This document shows positions 54,725 to 64,000 of a stretch of DNA of 64,000 bases, in pieces. Under the pieces are notes generated by a model, which saw only the letters and a program-made list of their open reading frames with translations, did no database searches and was not told the origin of the DNA. The stretch's first letter is position 1. The number at the start of each line of letters is the position of its first letter. Origin of the DNA: Amaurobius ferox. Lineage: Eukaryota > Arthropoda > Arachnida > Araneae > Amaurobiidae. Made by a program: the position numbers and the translations under genes. The DNA lies in the NCBI GenBank assembly GCA_951213105.1, contig OX578146.1, forward strand, positions 108,425,776 through 108,489,775. The letters run 5' to 3'.

Positions 54725-55790
54725 GTCAAGTTAGCTTTGCCACTATAATAGGTATAGTCCCAATACCACTATTAAAACTAAAAGTGGGACAAGCTCGTGA
54801 TACATTTTGGTACACAATTGTTAACGTAATATATTTGGTAATACATGCGGTATAATACATTTTTTAATTAAAAATAAGTGAAGTATGACTCAACTCGACT
54901 TTCTCATATCAGAATTCATTTTTAATAGTTTTTAATTTTTTTCCAACTTTTACAAGAAACATTTTGAAAAATCGGTATAGAGTGGGTCCAAATGATTACA
55001 ATTATAGAGTGTGACCTTCACTTTAAAGAGCTTGAAAAAAATCTTTCGCATCATACCATACTTGACAATGCACCCTCTGGAGAGAGGGTAACTTGCCCCC
55101 CGAGGGGAGCTAATGACGCCCCGGACAAAAAATTGTATCGCGACTATCTTTCACAATAATGATTGAAACTATTATGTTTTGTGATCATTGAGCCATAAAT
55201 AACCCCTTTCATGCATGATTATGTTAAATTTTGTCCTATGCTGCCATGTGAAAAAAATATAAAATTTCAAAATTTTCGTTCGAATTTACACAAATTCTTT
55301 CTAGTTCTAGATTTTTTTTTTATAACAAAGCCGGATATACAGTTTCGTGAAAATCCATTAATATTTGTGGCCGCTATAGTGTACATAAGAAATCGACCAC
55401 AGACAGACAGACGGACATCCCTCCAAAGATAGTCAAAACGTGTTCAGGAGGTCTTAAAATATATATTGGCATCGAAATCTCTAATTCGAAAATTTTTGTG
55501 AAAACAATACTTTCTCTATACTATAATACATAGTATGAGAAAGTAAAAATAATAAACAGACAGTAAGTAAATCGGTTATAACGAATTTATTGCATATCAT
55601 TGTTATACGGTCATTTTTAGTCATAAGAAATAATGCTATAAAAGTTTTTAATTCTAAATGCATAATTTTTTTTTCTATTTTGCGAATTACGGCAAATTAT
55701 ATGTAGTTTTTAACATAATGTAGCTACATATAAAATTTCATAGTGCGTTAGTTCTTAAGTTAACCTGTCTTTCCACCCACCCATTCACCT
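54725..55790 (+). repeat. Unclassified repeat, long copy (pair of 56880-57310)
   Basis: Left part AATACCACTATTAAAACTAA, GGTACACAATTGTTAACGTA, right part CATTTTTAGTCATAAGAAAT, TTTTTAATTCTAAATGCATA, TTTTGCGAATTACGGCAAAT and ATAAAATTTCATAGTGCGTT match 56895-57300. The long copy has ~700 extra bases between, including the 22230-like segment (54880-55050), a poly-G-like repeat piece (55085-55135) and a CAGACAGACAGACGGACATC end (55400-55425). Confidence 0.65.
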
Positions 55791-56272
55791 CTATACACAC
55801 ATACTCACACAGCTCTCTCTCTCTCTCATACACACTCACACAGCTTTCCCTCACACACACACTCACACAGTTCTTTCTCACACACACACTCACACAGCTC
55901 TATCTCATACACATACTCACACAGCTTTCTCTCTCTCACACACACACACACACAGCTCTCTCTCTCTCACACTCACACAGTTCGCTCTTTCTCACACTCA
56001 CACAGCTCTCTTTCTCTCTTACACTCACACAGCTTTCTCTCTCTCACACACACACAGCTCTCGCTCTCTCTCACTCACACAGCTAGCTCTTTCTCACACA
56101 GCTCTCTTTCTCTTTCACACTCACACAGCTTTCTCTCTCACACTCACACAGCTCTCTCTCTCACACAGCTCTCTCTCTCTCAGACACTCACACAGCTCGC
56201 TCTTTCTCACACTCACACAGCTCTCTTTCTCTCTCACACTCACACAGCTCTTTCTCTCTCACACTCACACAG

Positions 56273-56311
<39 letters not shown>

Positions 56312-56312
56312 G
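55791..56312. repeat. CA/CT minisatellite punctuated by CAGCTC, ~520 bp
   Basis: About twenty units of the form CTCACACACAGCTCTCTCTC with varying CA and CT lengths; CACACAG-TC recurs every 20-35 bases. It follows directly on the 3' end of the preceding repeat, suggesting it grew from that tail. Confidence 0.93.
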
Positions 56313-56439
56313 TACATATATTTTCGAAAGTGCTTAAAACACGTTGAGGCCTGTAAATAGTTTTATCCGCGAAAATTTGAAAATCGAAAATTCTGAGAAG
56401 AGAAGAAAAGTATTTCCTCTATACAATAGCATGATGGGG

Positions 56440-56765
56440 CACAAAATGCAACTTTTCTCTTCAATATAAGGAATAAATTCTTTTCCTTCCAAAGAAAAGA
56501 TAAAAGAATTTTTCCTGTGTAAACAACTTCTGAGCGTGTGTGTGAGTGTAAAAAAATTATGCAAATAACCTCGATCCCCCTGTATTGAAGATTAAAAAAA
56601 TAAAAATAGTTTAAAATTTTATAAGCACATCTCTAGCTGGAAGGAACTGAGTATAAGAGGGCGTATTCGGGAGAAAGTACAGTACGATGAGGGTACTTAG
56701 TTGATTTAGAAGAGTACTCAGTCAAAAATGGTGGCCTCAGTAAATCTTGTTAAGATACAGTACAT
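56440..56765 (+). repeat. Dispersed repeat family L, copy 4
   Basis: AAATGCAACTTTTCTCTTCA, AAGAATTTTTCCTGTG, AACAACTTCTGAGCG, AAAATTATGCAAATAACCTC, GTACAGTACGATGAGGGTAC and CAGTAAATCTTGTTAAG follow copies 1 and 2. Confidence 0.65.
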
Positions 56766-56879
56766 GGATCCTTTGAAAAGTACAGAAGACATAGATTGCC
56801 CATATCGACTGTGGCATTTTCAAAAGAAAGCTTTCCTTTTTAAAGTGGGCAGTACATGATTTTTTTTTTTCACAAACTC

Positions 56880-57310
56880 GAATTTTTCTACAGACTCTAC
56901 TAATAGGTATAATTTCAATACCACTATTAAAACTAAAAGTGGAATACGCTCGTAATAAGTTTTGGTACACAATTGTTAACGTAATATATTTTGTAATACA
57001 TACATGTAATACAAAAATACATTATTTGTTTAATACATTTCTTCATTTAAAAAAAAATCAATAAACACACAGTAGATCGGTCAAAAAGTATTTATTGCAA
57101 CTATTGCTATCCGGTAGTTCTCATTTTTCATCATAAGAAGTAATCTTATAATTTTTTTTAATTCTAGATACATAATTTGTTTTCCATTTTGCGAGTTACA
57201 GCAAATTGTAGTTTTTAAAATAATAGTTTTTTAAAACAATAGTTTTTAAAATAATGTAGCTTCATATAAAACTTCATAATGCACTTATTCTTAAGTTGAT
57301 TATTATTATT
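56880..57310 (+). repeat. Unclassified repeat, short copy (pair of 54725-55790)
   Basis: Same left and right parts as the long copy, joined directly. Has a small duplication (AATAGTTTTTAAAATAA, 57222-57256) and ends in (ATT)n instead of the CA/CT tract. Confidence 0.65.
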
Positions 57311-57985
57311 ATTCACGTATATATTCGTTCATATTCATAATATGAGTCTTTTTTTCACACAAAATAATACATGACAAGAAATTTATAAAGAAGCCTTCAT
57401 ATCACGGCAAAGGATGTGTATATTTCCATTTTTAAGCAACTGGTAAAGCTATTTTACTCTCTTTTGCATTTTTATTTCGTACAGTCATGCGAGTTTTCAA
57501 GAAAACGGAAGTGTCATCTCTTGAACCGGAAATGGAAATCCTTAGTAAACCCCCATTTAGCAAATACTCCCTAAAATCATGTACTACGGGCCCAAGACGG
57601 GATAGAACAGAAAAATTCAATATCCAAAGAATCAAAATGCACCGCGGAAGAAAACAGCATGCCGAATTTCAAATGACAATGAATAATGGAACCTAGTTAG
57701 TGAGGGCGTTAAAGATTTAAAATGCGACAAATGTGCGTAATGTAAACAGCAGGTAAACACGTCTATACGAAAACAGTTGTAGTCCGAGTAGAGAATGCGC
57801 ATTCTCTTTCAACTCTATATCTAATGGAACATCTGACGCGGAGAGGCACTTTGAGATATGTCTCTCATTCATTCCTGAACACTCTCATCCATTTCTGAAC
57901 AATGCAAGTGGGGGGGGGGGGAGGAAACATGCAGCAGTTGGATAAAAAATAAGAAAAGTTCCCTGTTCGTAAATTATGTGGGCAG
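57311..57985. other. No gene recognised
   Basis: A 69-codon plus frame (57487-57696) and an overlapping minus frame (57432-57635) share the same less AT-rich bases; no family similarity. A G13 run lies near 57910. Confidence 0.4.
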
Positions 57986-57997
57986 ACACTGTCTACC

Positions 57998-58318
57998 TTC
58001 TTCTTCTTCGATCCAGACCGTCCGACCTACTCATAGGTGTCAGGAATCTGTTTGGACGGCGGGGAAGTGCCACCCAATTTAGATCGGAACCCAATGGGTG
58101 GCGGCCGTACCTTCCTTCCCTTATTACCAACCTCTCGGAAGTACTTGCGGACCCTCATATTTAACGTGCCCATACTCCGCGTGAACACGGGGGCAGTTTG
58201 GGAAGAGCCAGGTATCGAACTCGGGTCGCTCGAGTGCAATCCCCGTGCGCTAACCACAGATATATATCTTGAATATGTATAGGATAGTTACGTTAATCAC
58301 TAGGCTGTCCCACTCCAC
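57998..58318 (-). mobile_element. SINE family 1, GAA tail, split tRNA head, 12-bp duplication
   Basis: ACACTGTCTACC borders it at 57986-57997 and 58319-58330. Plus-strand start TTCTTCTTCTTCGATCCAGA is the inverted tail. The B-box is AGTTCGATACC (inverted at 58212-58222). About 41 AT-rich bases (58258-58298) lie in the tRNA-like head between the words GCTAACCAC and ACTAGGCTGTCCCACT, dividing the A-box half. The target duplication includes the insert, so it either entered with the element or was added later. Confidence 0.85.
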
Positions 58319-58330
58319 ACACTGTCTACC

Positions 58331-58914
58331 CTGAAGCTTCGTCCTTGCTAATCTATAACAAAGTATTAAAACAAGAAAGATACCCTTTTGAAACTTCAAC
58401 CTGTGTTGCCATCCGAACGAAACTAATCACTGCACATAAAGCCCGCTTCTCAATATCGTAAGAGGAAGATGTCTAAATTTTATCTATACACTTCCTAAAC
58501 AGGATGGAAAGGGATAACCGACTGCGCTTCGTCTCTGAATTTGTTACATTCTATTGTGTTCATACGCGAGCAGCAAGCACTTCGGATGATTTGAAAGTGT
58601 ACAACGCTTAGAAAAGCAACGTTTTGTACTAGCATAAAGATAGGGATATTCGCGCAATGTGTCCCTCGGGGGGGGGGGGGGGGGGGGATATGTAAAGAGG
58701 GGAGATCATGGAAAGTGCATTCTTATCATTGAAGGGGATGACAGGTAAGGAAATTGTTTTTGAAAGGTAGTGCAGGTCAATGATTCCGTCCCAATAAAGA
58801 GATAATAAAATGGAATGGAAATAAAGAGATATTAAATGATGAATGAAAATAAATTTTGCAGTAATTAAATTTATTATTTGAGTTAAATTACTAACTTTTT
58901 TTTATAGAAAAACT
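58331..58914. other. No gene recognised; poly-G block
   Basis: A G18 run lies at about 58670-58687. No frame or repeat otherwise. Confidence 0.45.
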
Positions 58915-59810
58915 AAATAATACACCCAGCGTTGCTCGGGATAAAAAGAAAGATTTCAATAAATTCATTCATTAAAATTTAAGACAGGGCATTATTTCCT
59001 GCTGTAAATTACCAGTTCAAAAATTAATTTTAAATAATGATACTTATGCGGGTTTCTGTAAAAACCTAACATCTGTCGGTCTTTTTCTTGGTTTCTCAGT
59101 TTGACATGTTATTATTATTATTACTATTATTATTCAGGTTCCAAGTCTCTTCCTCAAAACTTCCCAACACGATGTCAATGAACAAAAAAAAAAAAAATAT
59201 TAGTTTCAGTTTACAGTAAGAAATTTAGTTTTAAAGATGGCGCAATAAAATTTATTTTTTAAGCAAGCTAAAAAAAAAACGGTTTTACTTTTGACAACAT
59301 TAGCGAAAATAAAATTAAGTGCGCTTTATAAGGACATAAAGATCTGATGAAATATACAAAATGAACTAATTAAAATTTATATTCGATGTGAAAGTTAACT
59401 CAAAATATCAATAAATTCTAAATACATCAATATGAAAGTTTTAAATTTAACGCCGTTTCCTTATAAAATCGAACCATGACGTTGAATGTTACTCTTAAAG
59501 AAGTTATTTTAGTTTTATTACATACAGTTTGAATGTATGTATAATCGAAAAATTATTTTCGTTTCAGCAACGTGCAATAAATAGATGGCGTTATCAATTA
59601 AAATTGGAGAGGAACCAAATGTTGATTATTAAATCTACAACTTTTAAAATAATTCGAATTTAAAAAAAATCTCGACAAGGTGTTTTCTTTCGGGTGTTAA
59701 GGTACCTCTGTACCAAATTTCATGGCTATGGATTTTACCAAATTTCATGGCTTAGGTTTTCTGCTAAGAGACCAACAAACATTTCTTCTTTGATTAATAT
59801 AGATATAATT
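58915..59810 (+). repeat. Interspersed repeat with typical 5' and 3' words
   Basis: Begins ATAATACACCCAGCGTTGCT followed by CGGG, and ends ACCAAATTTCATGGCTTAGG, AGAGACCAACAAACATTTCT, TTGATTAATATAGAT. Such start (CCCGCGTTGCTCGGG) and end words are common to a class of arthropod non-autonomous repeats. The phrase CCAAATTTCATGGCT is duplicated at 59711 and 59738. No coding region. Confidence 0.55.
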
Positions 59811-60314
59811 TTATTTTTTGAGCAAATGTTTGTGACTAATATTTAAGCATGTTGAAAACAGGGAAAATTAATACGCCTAAAAATTAAACTACAACTTTTT
59901 TTGATAATTTTTATTTTTCACAATATAAAAACCTTAAACACAAATATATACTGGTCTATAATAAAAACACAATAATGTAAAAAACTTTGTAAATTTATTT
60001 ACAAAGGCTGATTATTATTGAGTTTTTTATTTATTACAGCAGTTTATGAGTGATTATTATTATTATTATTACTATTTTTTATATATAAATTTTAACTTGT
60101 TTAACAATGCGTGGTTAATACTAGAGCCCCTACATATATAGGATACTTAGTTGATATATACTATAAGAGTGCATTGATTTAACATTCTAAGTTCCCATTC
60201 TAACCCTCCCCCCCCCTCCCCCCAATTTTATCGGCCCCCCAAGGCAGAAATAAAAAATTCAACTACGTTTTGCTCTGTTTAGTAGTTGATACTAAAGCCA
60301 ATTATTATTATATA
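59811..60314. other. AT-rich stretch, no gene
   Basis: (ATT)n at 60054-60075 and a C-rich block at 60204-60240. Nothing else. Confidence 0.5.
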
Positions 60315-61325
60315 GACTAGCCGCCTTTGGCGACCAGCCTGTTCGCAACCCTTGAAAATGCTGATCGTGGCAAATTCCAACCGTGGCAAACTCGTTGGCG
60401 CGACCTACCATAAAGGTGTAAGGTAACTGGTTGGACGGCCAGGATGTGCCACCCAATTTAGACCGGAACCCAGTGGGGGAGGCATCCACAGGGAACGTAC
60501 CCTCCTTCCCCTACCACCAACCTCTCGGAAAAACATACGGACCCATATGTTTAACGTGATCGTACTCCGCGTGAACATGGCTGCAGTTTTGGCAGTGGCG
60601 GGAATCGAACCCGGGCCTACCGAGTGAAATTCCCGCGCGCTAACCACTGGGGTACTTCGCCCTCCGCGACATTTTATATAACTTTCTTTTTATTCACCGA
60701 ATTTAGACCGGAACCCAGTGGGAGAGGCAGCCACGGGGACCGTACCCTCCTTCCCCAACCAACAACCTCTCGGAAGGACTTACAGACCCACATGTTTACT
60801 CCGCGTGAACACGGCGGCAATTTTGGAAATCGAACCCGGGCCTACCGCGTGCAATTCCCGCGCGCTAACCACTGGGCTACTTCGCCCTCCGCGACAATCT
60901 CCATAACTTTCTTTTTATTCAGCCAATTTAGACCGGACCCTCCTTCCCCTACCACCAACCTCTCGGAAGGACTCACGAACCCACATGTTTAACGTGATCG
61001 TACTCTGCGTGAACGTAGCGTAAGTTTTGGCAGTGGCGGGAATCGAACCCGGGCCTACTGAGTGAAATTCCCGCGCGCTAACCACTGGGCTGCCGCGCCC
61101 TCCGCGACAATCTCCATAACTTTCTATATATTCACCCAATTTAGACGGGAACCCAGTGGGGGAGGCATCCACAGGGGCCGTATCCTCCTTCCCCTACCAC
61201 CAACCTCTCGGAAGAACTTACGGACCCACATATTTAACGTGATCGTATTCCACGTAAACACGGCGGCAGTTTTGGCAGTGGCGGGAATCGAACCCGGGCC
61301 TACCGCTAACTTCCCGCGTGCTAAT
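60315..61325 (-). repeat. Tandem array of SINE family 1 monomers, array 1
   Basis: After GCCGCCTTTGGCGACCAGCC (60321) come four minus-strand monomers: about 60398-60660, 60699-60893, 60921-61107 and 61135-61322. Each has the B-box (inverted GGAATCGAACC) and the tRNA-like head (CGCGCTAACCACTGGG). Successive monomers are joined by the same ~30-base linker (CTCCGCGACAATCTCCATAA then CTTTCTTTTTATTCA). Only the first has the SINE 3' end; none has a CAA tail or its own target duplication, so this is tandem multiplication and not repeated insertion. Confidence 0.85.
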
Positions 61326-61614
61326 TTGCAATTTAAAATGACCATATGCTTAATTCCGTCATCCTCATTCCATTGTTTCATTGTTCCATCATTTAAAATA
61401 TTCATAAAATTAAAATATCCATTTAAAAAAATCCAAAAGTTAAACTATACATTTAAAAAATCCATATCGTTCCATCATTTAAAATATAAATATAATAATT
61501 TATATGGAGTAAAGGAGCTCTATTCAGAACCGTGACGTCACCTCCACCTTGACGTCCCCACCCACCACCTTCCCTCCTTCTGCGGGGGAGAAACGCCGGT
61601 GAAGAAATGCTTTA
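61326..61614. repeat. AT-rich words (CATTTAAAATATCCAT)n
   Basis: Low-complexity sequence made of CATTTAAAA, AATATCCAT and TTCCATCATTTAAAATA words; the same kind is found at 62105-62270 next to the second copy of the following repeat. Confidence 0.6.
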
Positions 61615-62100
61615 ACGGATACCGAGAAATTGAAATTCGGAAAATCTTAAAATCCCGATCCTGTGGGCAATACGGAATATTTCTTGATCAGATTGGACTT
61701 GTAAGAATGCTAGATATTTGACCTTTCTAAAAATGTAAATTATTAGTCGAAATTCTGAGTACTTTTTACTATGCGAGAATTTAAAAACCAAAAATCGTTT
61801 TTTTGAGTCAAAAGTGACTTTTGTTTTAAAATCATAAAAAAATATTAGAATTTGTCCCTGAGATTTGAAATTGATATATGTTTACTCGAAATTCTCTGCT
61901 CTTTCCGATGGTGTGATTTGTTTTTTTCTACAATGTCAGGATCGTGGAGAAAAAGGTCAAAAAACGGTCGAAATCGCATAAAACATTAAATAACAAAAAA
62001 AATAATTAAAATTTAAAAAATCGGTATTCACGAACCCCCCCCCCCCCCCCCCCCCGGGTCTCCGATTGCCAAATTTCGTAGCTCTCCGATGCGCGGTCGC
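61615..62100 (+). repeat. ~0.5-kb duplicated segment, copy 1
   Basis: From CAGATTGGACTTGTAAGAAT through ACTATGCGAGAATTTAAAAA, AAGTGACTTTTGTTTTAAAA and CTCTTTCCGATGGTGTGATT to GTAGCTCTCCGATGCGCGGT, nearly identical to 62362-62868. It has a C21 run at 62035-62055 where copy 2 has only CCCC-type words. Confidence 0.88.
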
Positions 62101-62361
62101 TGAACGTTCAATAAAATATCCATTCGTTCAATTATTTAAAATATACAATATCGTTCCACAAATTCATAAATATAATAAGTTCAAATACATCACCACAATT
62201 CAATCCACCATAATGCAATCATTTAAATTATTTAAAATATCCATAAATTAAAATATCATATAAATATAATCATTTCACCCGTTGTATACAACACATATCT
62301 TAATTCATTTAAAACCGGAAGAGCGGTCTCCGTGGAGACGGGGGGAAAATTCAACGGGTGA
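62101..62361. repeat. AT-rich words between the duplicated segments
   Basis: Like 61330-61500, built of ATTTAAAATAT and ATCCAT words, then a GC-richer piece (GGTCTCCGTGGAGACGGGG, an imperfect palindrome) leading into copy 2. Confidence 0.55.
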
Positions 62362-62868
62362 AAACGCGGTTCGCCGAGAAATTGGAAATCCTTAGGTCAT
62401 TAAAATCGCGATCCTGTGAATATTTATAATTATTTCTTGACCAGATTGGACTTGTAAGAATGCCAGATGTTTGACCTTTCTAAAAATGTAAATTATTAGT
62501 CGAAATTCTGAGTACTTTTTACTATGCGAGAATTTAAAAACCAAAAATCGTTTTTTTGAGTCAAAAGTGACTTTTGTTTTAAAATCATAAAAAAATATTA
62601 GAATTTGTCCCTGAGATTTGAAATTGATATATTTTTACTCGAAATTCTCTGCTCTTTCCGATGGTGTGATTTGTTTTTTTCTACGATGTCCGGATCGTGG
62701 AGAAAAAAGAGCAAAAAGGTCAAAAAACGGTCGAAATCGCATAAAACATTAAATAACAAAAAAAATAATTAAAATTTTAAAAATCGGTTTTCACGTGTCC
62801 CCTTCTCACCCCCCAGGGTCTCCGATTGCAAAATTTCGTAGCTCTCCGACGCGCGGTCGCGAAACGTA
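62362..62868 (+). repeat. ~0.5-kb duplicated segment, copy 2
   Basis: Matches copy 1 with a handful of substitutions and a small duplicated insertion (AAAGAGCAAAAAGG near 62706). Followed by CAGACAGACACACAGACACA and TGCCTTTTATTATTTACTAG, the usual junction between interspersed repeats of this kind. Confidence 0.88.
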
Positions 62869-62929
62869 TAGTGTATAAGACAGACAGACACACAGACACA
62901 CACACAGACATTGCCTTTTATTATTTACT

Positions 62930-64000
62930 AGCCGCCTTTGGCGACCAGCCTGTTCGCTACCCTTGAAAATTCTGACCGTGGCAAATTGTAACCGTGGCAC
63001 ACTCGCTGGCGCGACCTTACCAGAAGGTGTAAGGTAACTGTTTGGACGGCCAGGAAGTGCCACCCAATTTAGACCGGAACTCAGTGGGGGAGACATCCAC
63101 AGGGACCGTACCCTCCTTCCCCTACCACCAACCTTTCGGAAGGACTTACGATCCCACATGTTTAACGTGATCGTACTCCGCGTGAACGCGGCTGCAGTTT
63201 TGGCAGTGGCGGGAATCGAACCCGGGCCTACCCAGTGAAATTCCCGCGCGCTAACCACTGGTGTACTTCGCCCTCCGCAACATTTTCCATAACTTTCTTT
63301 TTATTCACCGAATTTAGACCGGACCCTCCTTCCCCTACCACAAACCTCTCGGAAGGACTTGCAGTCCCACACGTTTAACGTGATCGTACTCCGCGTGAAC
63401 ACGGCTGCAGTTTTGGCAATGGCGGGAATCGAACCCGGGCCTACCGAGTGAAATTCCCGCGCGCTAACCACTGGGCTACCGTGCCATCCGCGACAATCTC
63501 CATAACTTTATTTTTATTCGGCAATTTTCGGAATCGAACCCGGGCCTACCAAGTGCAAATCCCGCGCACTAACCACTGGGGTACTTCACCCTCCGCGATA
63601 TTCTTCATAACTTTCTTTTTATTCACCCAATTTAGACCGGAATCAAGTGGGAGAAGCATCCACAGGGACCGTACCCTTCTTCCCCTACCACCAACCTCTC
63701 GGAAGGACTTACAGACCCACATGTTTAACGTGATCGTACTCCGCGTAAACACGGCGGCAATTTTGGGAATCGAACCCGGGCCTACCGAGTGCAATTTCCG
63801 CGCGCTAACCATTGGGCTACTTTGCCCTACGCGACAATCTCCATAACTTTCTTTTTATTCATCCAATTTAGACCGTACCCTCCTTCCCCTACCACCAACT
63901 TCTCGGAAGGACTCACGGACCCACATGTTTAACGTGCTCGTACTCCGCGTAAACACGGCGGCAATTTTGGGAATCGAACCCGGGCCTGGTAACTGGTTGG
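62930..64000 (-). repeat. Tandem array of SINE family 1 monomers, array 2
   Basis: Opens with ACTAGCCGCCTTTGGCGACC like array 1, then monomers at about 63017-63275, 63306-63490, 63520-63595 (head only), 63627-63825 and 63865-63987, each with a GGAATCGAACC B-box and joined by the same CATAACTTTCTTTTTATTCA linker. At 63987 the last head runs directly into GGTAACTGGTTGG, the start of another monomer, and the window ends. Array 2 is clearly related to array 1 as a unit. Confidence 0.85.

Noticed and set aside
62806..63258. 150-codon minus-strand frame
   Set aside because: It is the recurrent SINE frame extended by chance into the neighbouring repeat.

Overview
The window looks like a piece of AT-rich invertebrate (metazoan) genome, most likely arthropod. 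An arachnid is my guess, from general familiarity with such repeats rather than from any diagnostic gene. It holds no host protein-coding gene that I can support. Almost everything I can identify is a transposable element, a fragment of one, or tandemly repeated DNA, with AT-rich sequence of no visible function in between. Many poly-G/poly-C runs of 9 to 21 bases stand out against this background.

Layout. 0-6.7 kb: a dead mariner transposase (minus strand), a pogo/Tigger-type non-autonomous element with TA duplications, the front half of a Tc1-like transposase broken by a 53-bp tandem duplication, and two head-to-tail copies of a repeat built from ~150-bp modules. 6.98-12.72 kb: the best-preserved gene, an open 949-codon Mutator-like (MULE) transposase between ~86-bp terminal inverted repeats, with a dead pogo/Tigger element nested behind it. 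12.7-24 kb: a GC-rich low-complexity block, a ~95-bp tandem array, two tRNA-derived SINE families, a piggyBac-type remnant, a TATA-bearing LTR and the back half of a Tc1-like transposase. 24-36 kb: solo-LTR-like sequences, a three-copy unclassified dispersed repeat, a ~40-bp minisatellite and a minus-strand SINE. 37.4-38.6 kb: a SINE hit by five SINE 3'-end insertions at one short target sequence. 38.7-43.7 kb: a fold-back element, a 60-bp minisatellite, a degenerate higher-order repeat and a full-length SINE with target-site duplication. 44.57-45.38 kb: a mariner derivative interrupted by a composite SINE whose 5' end is a 120-nt 5S rRNA sequence. 46.7-57 kb: a mariner-like MITE with ~270-bp inverted repeats, a tandem pair of ~1-kb repeats, a TTAA-flanked piggyBac MITE, an unclassified four-copy family and a 500-bp CA/CT minisatellite. 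58-64 kb: a SINE with a split tRNA head, a recent ~0.5-kb duplication, and SINE monomers that have become tandem arrays.

How the parts relate. Only the MULE element appears to encode its own mobility. The SINEs have no proteins and presumably depended on a LINE elsewhere in the genome. SINE family 1 (about 292 bp, tRNA-like A and B boxes, CAA- or GAA-type tail) is the main recent force here: it produced full-length insertions, strongly 5'-truncated ones, the 5S-headed variant and the arrays at the right end. The many short open frames are explained as repeat sequence read in chance frames; the SINE itself has an ~80-codon open frame that recurs in most copies and should not be taken for a protein.
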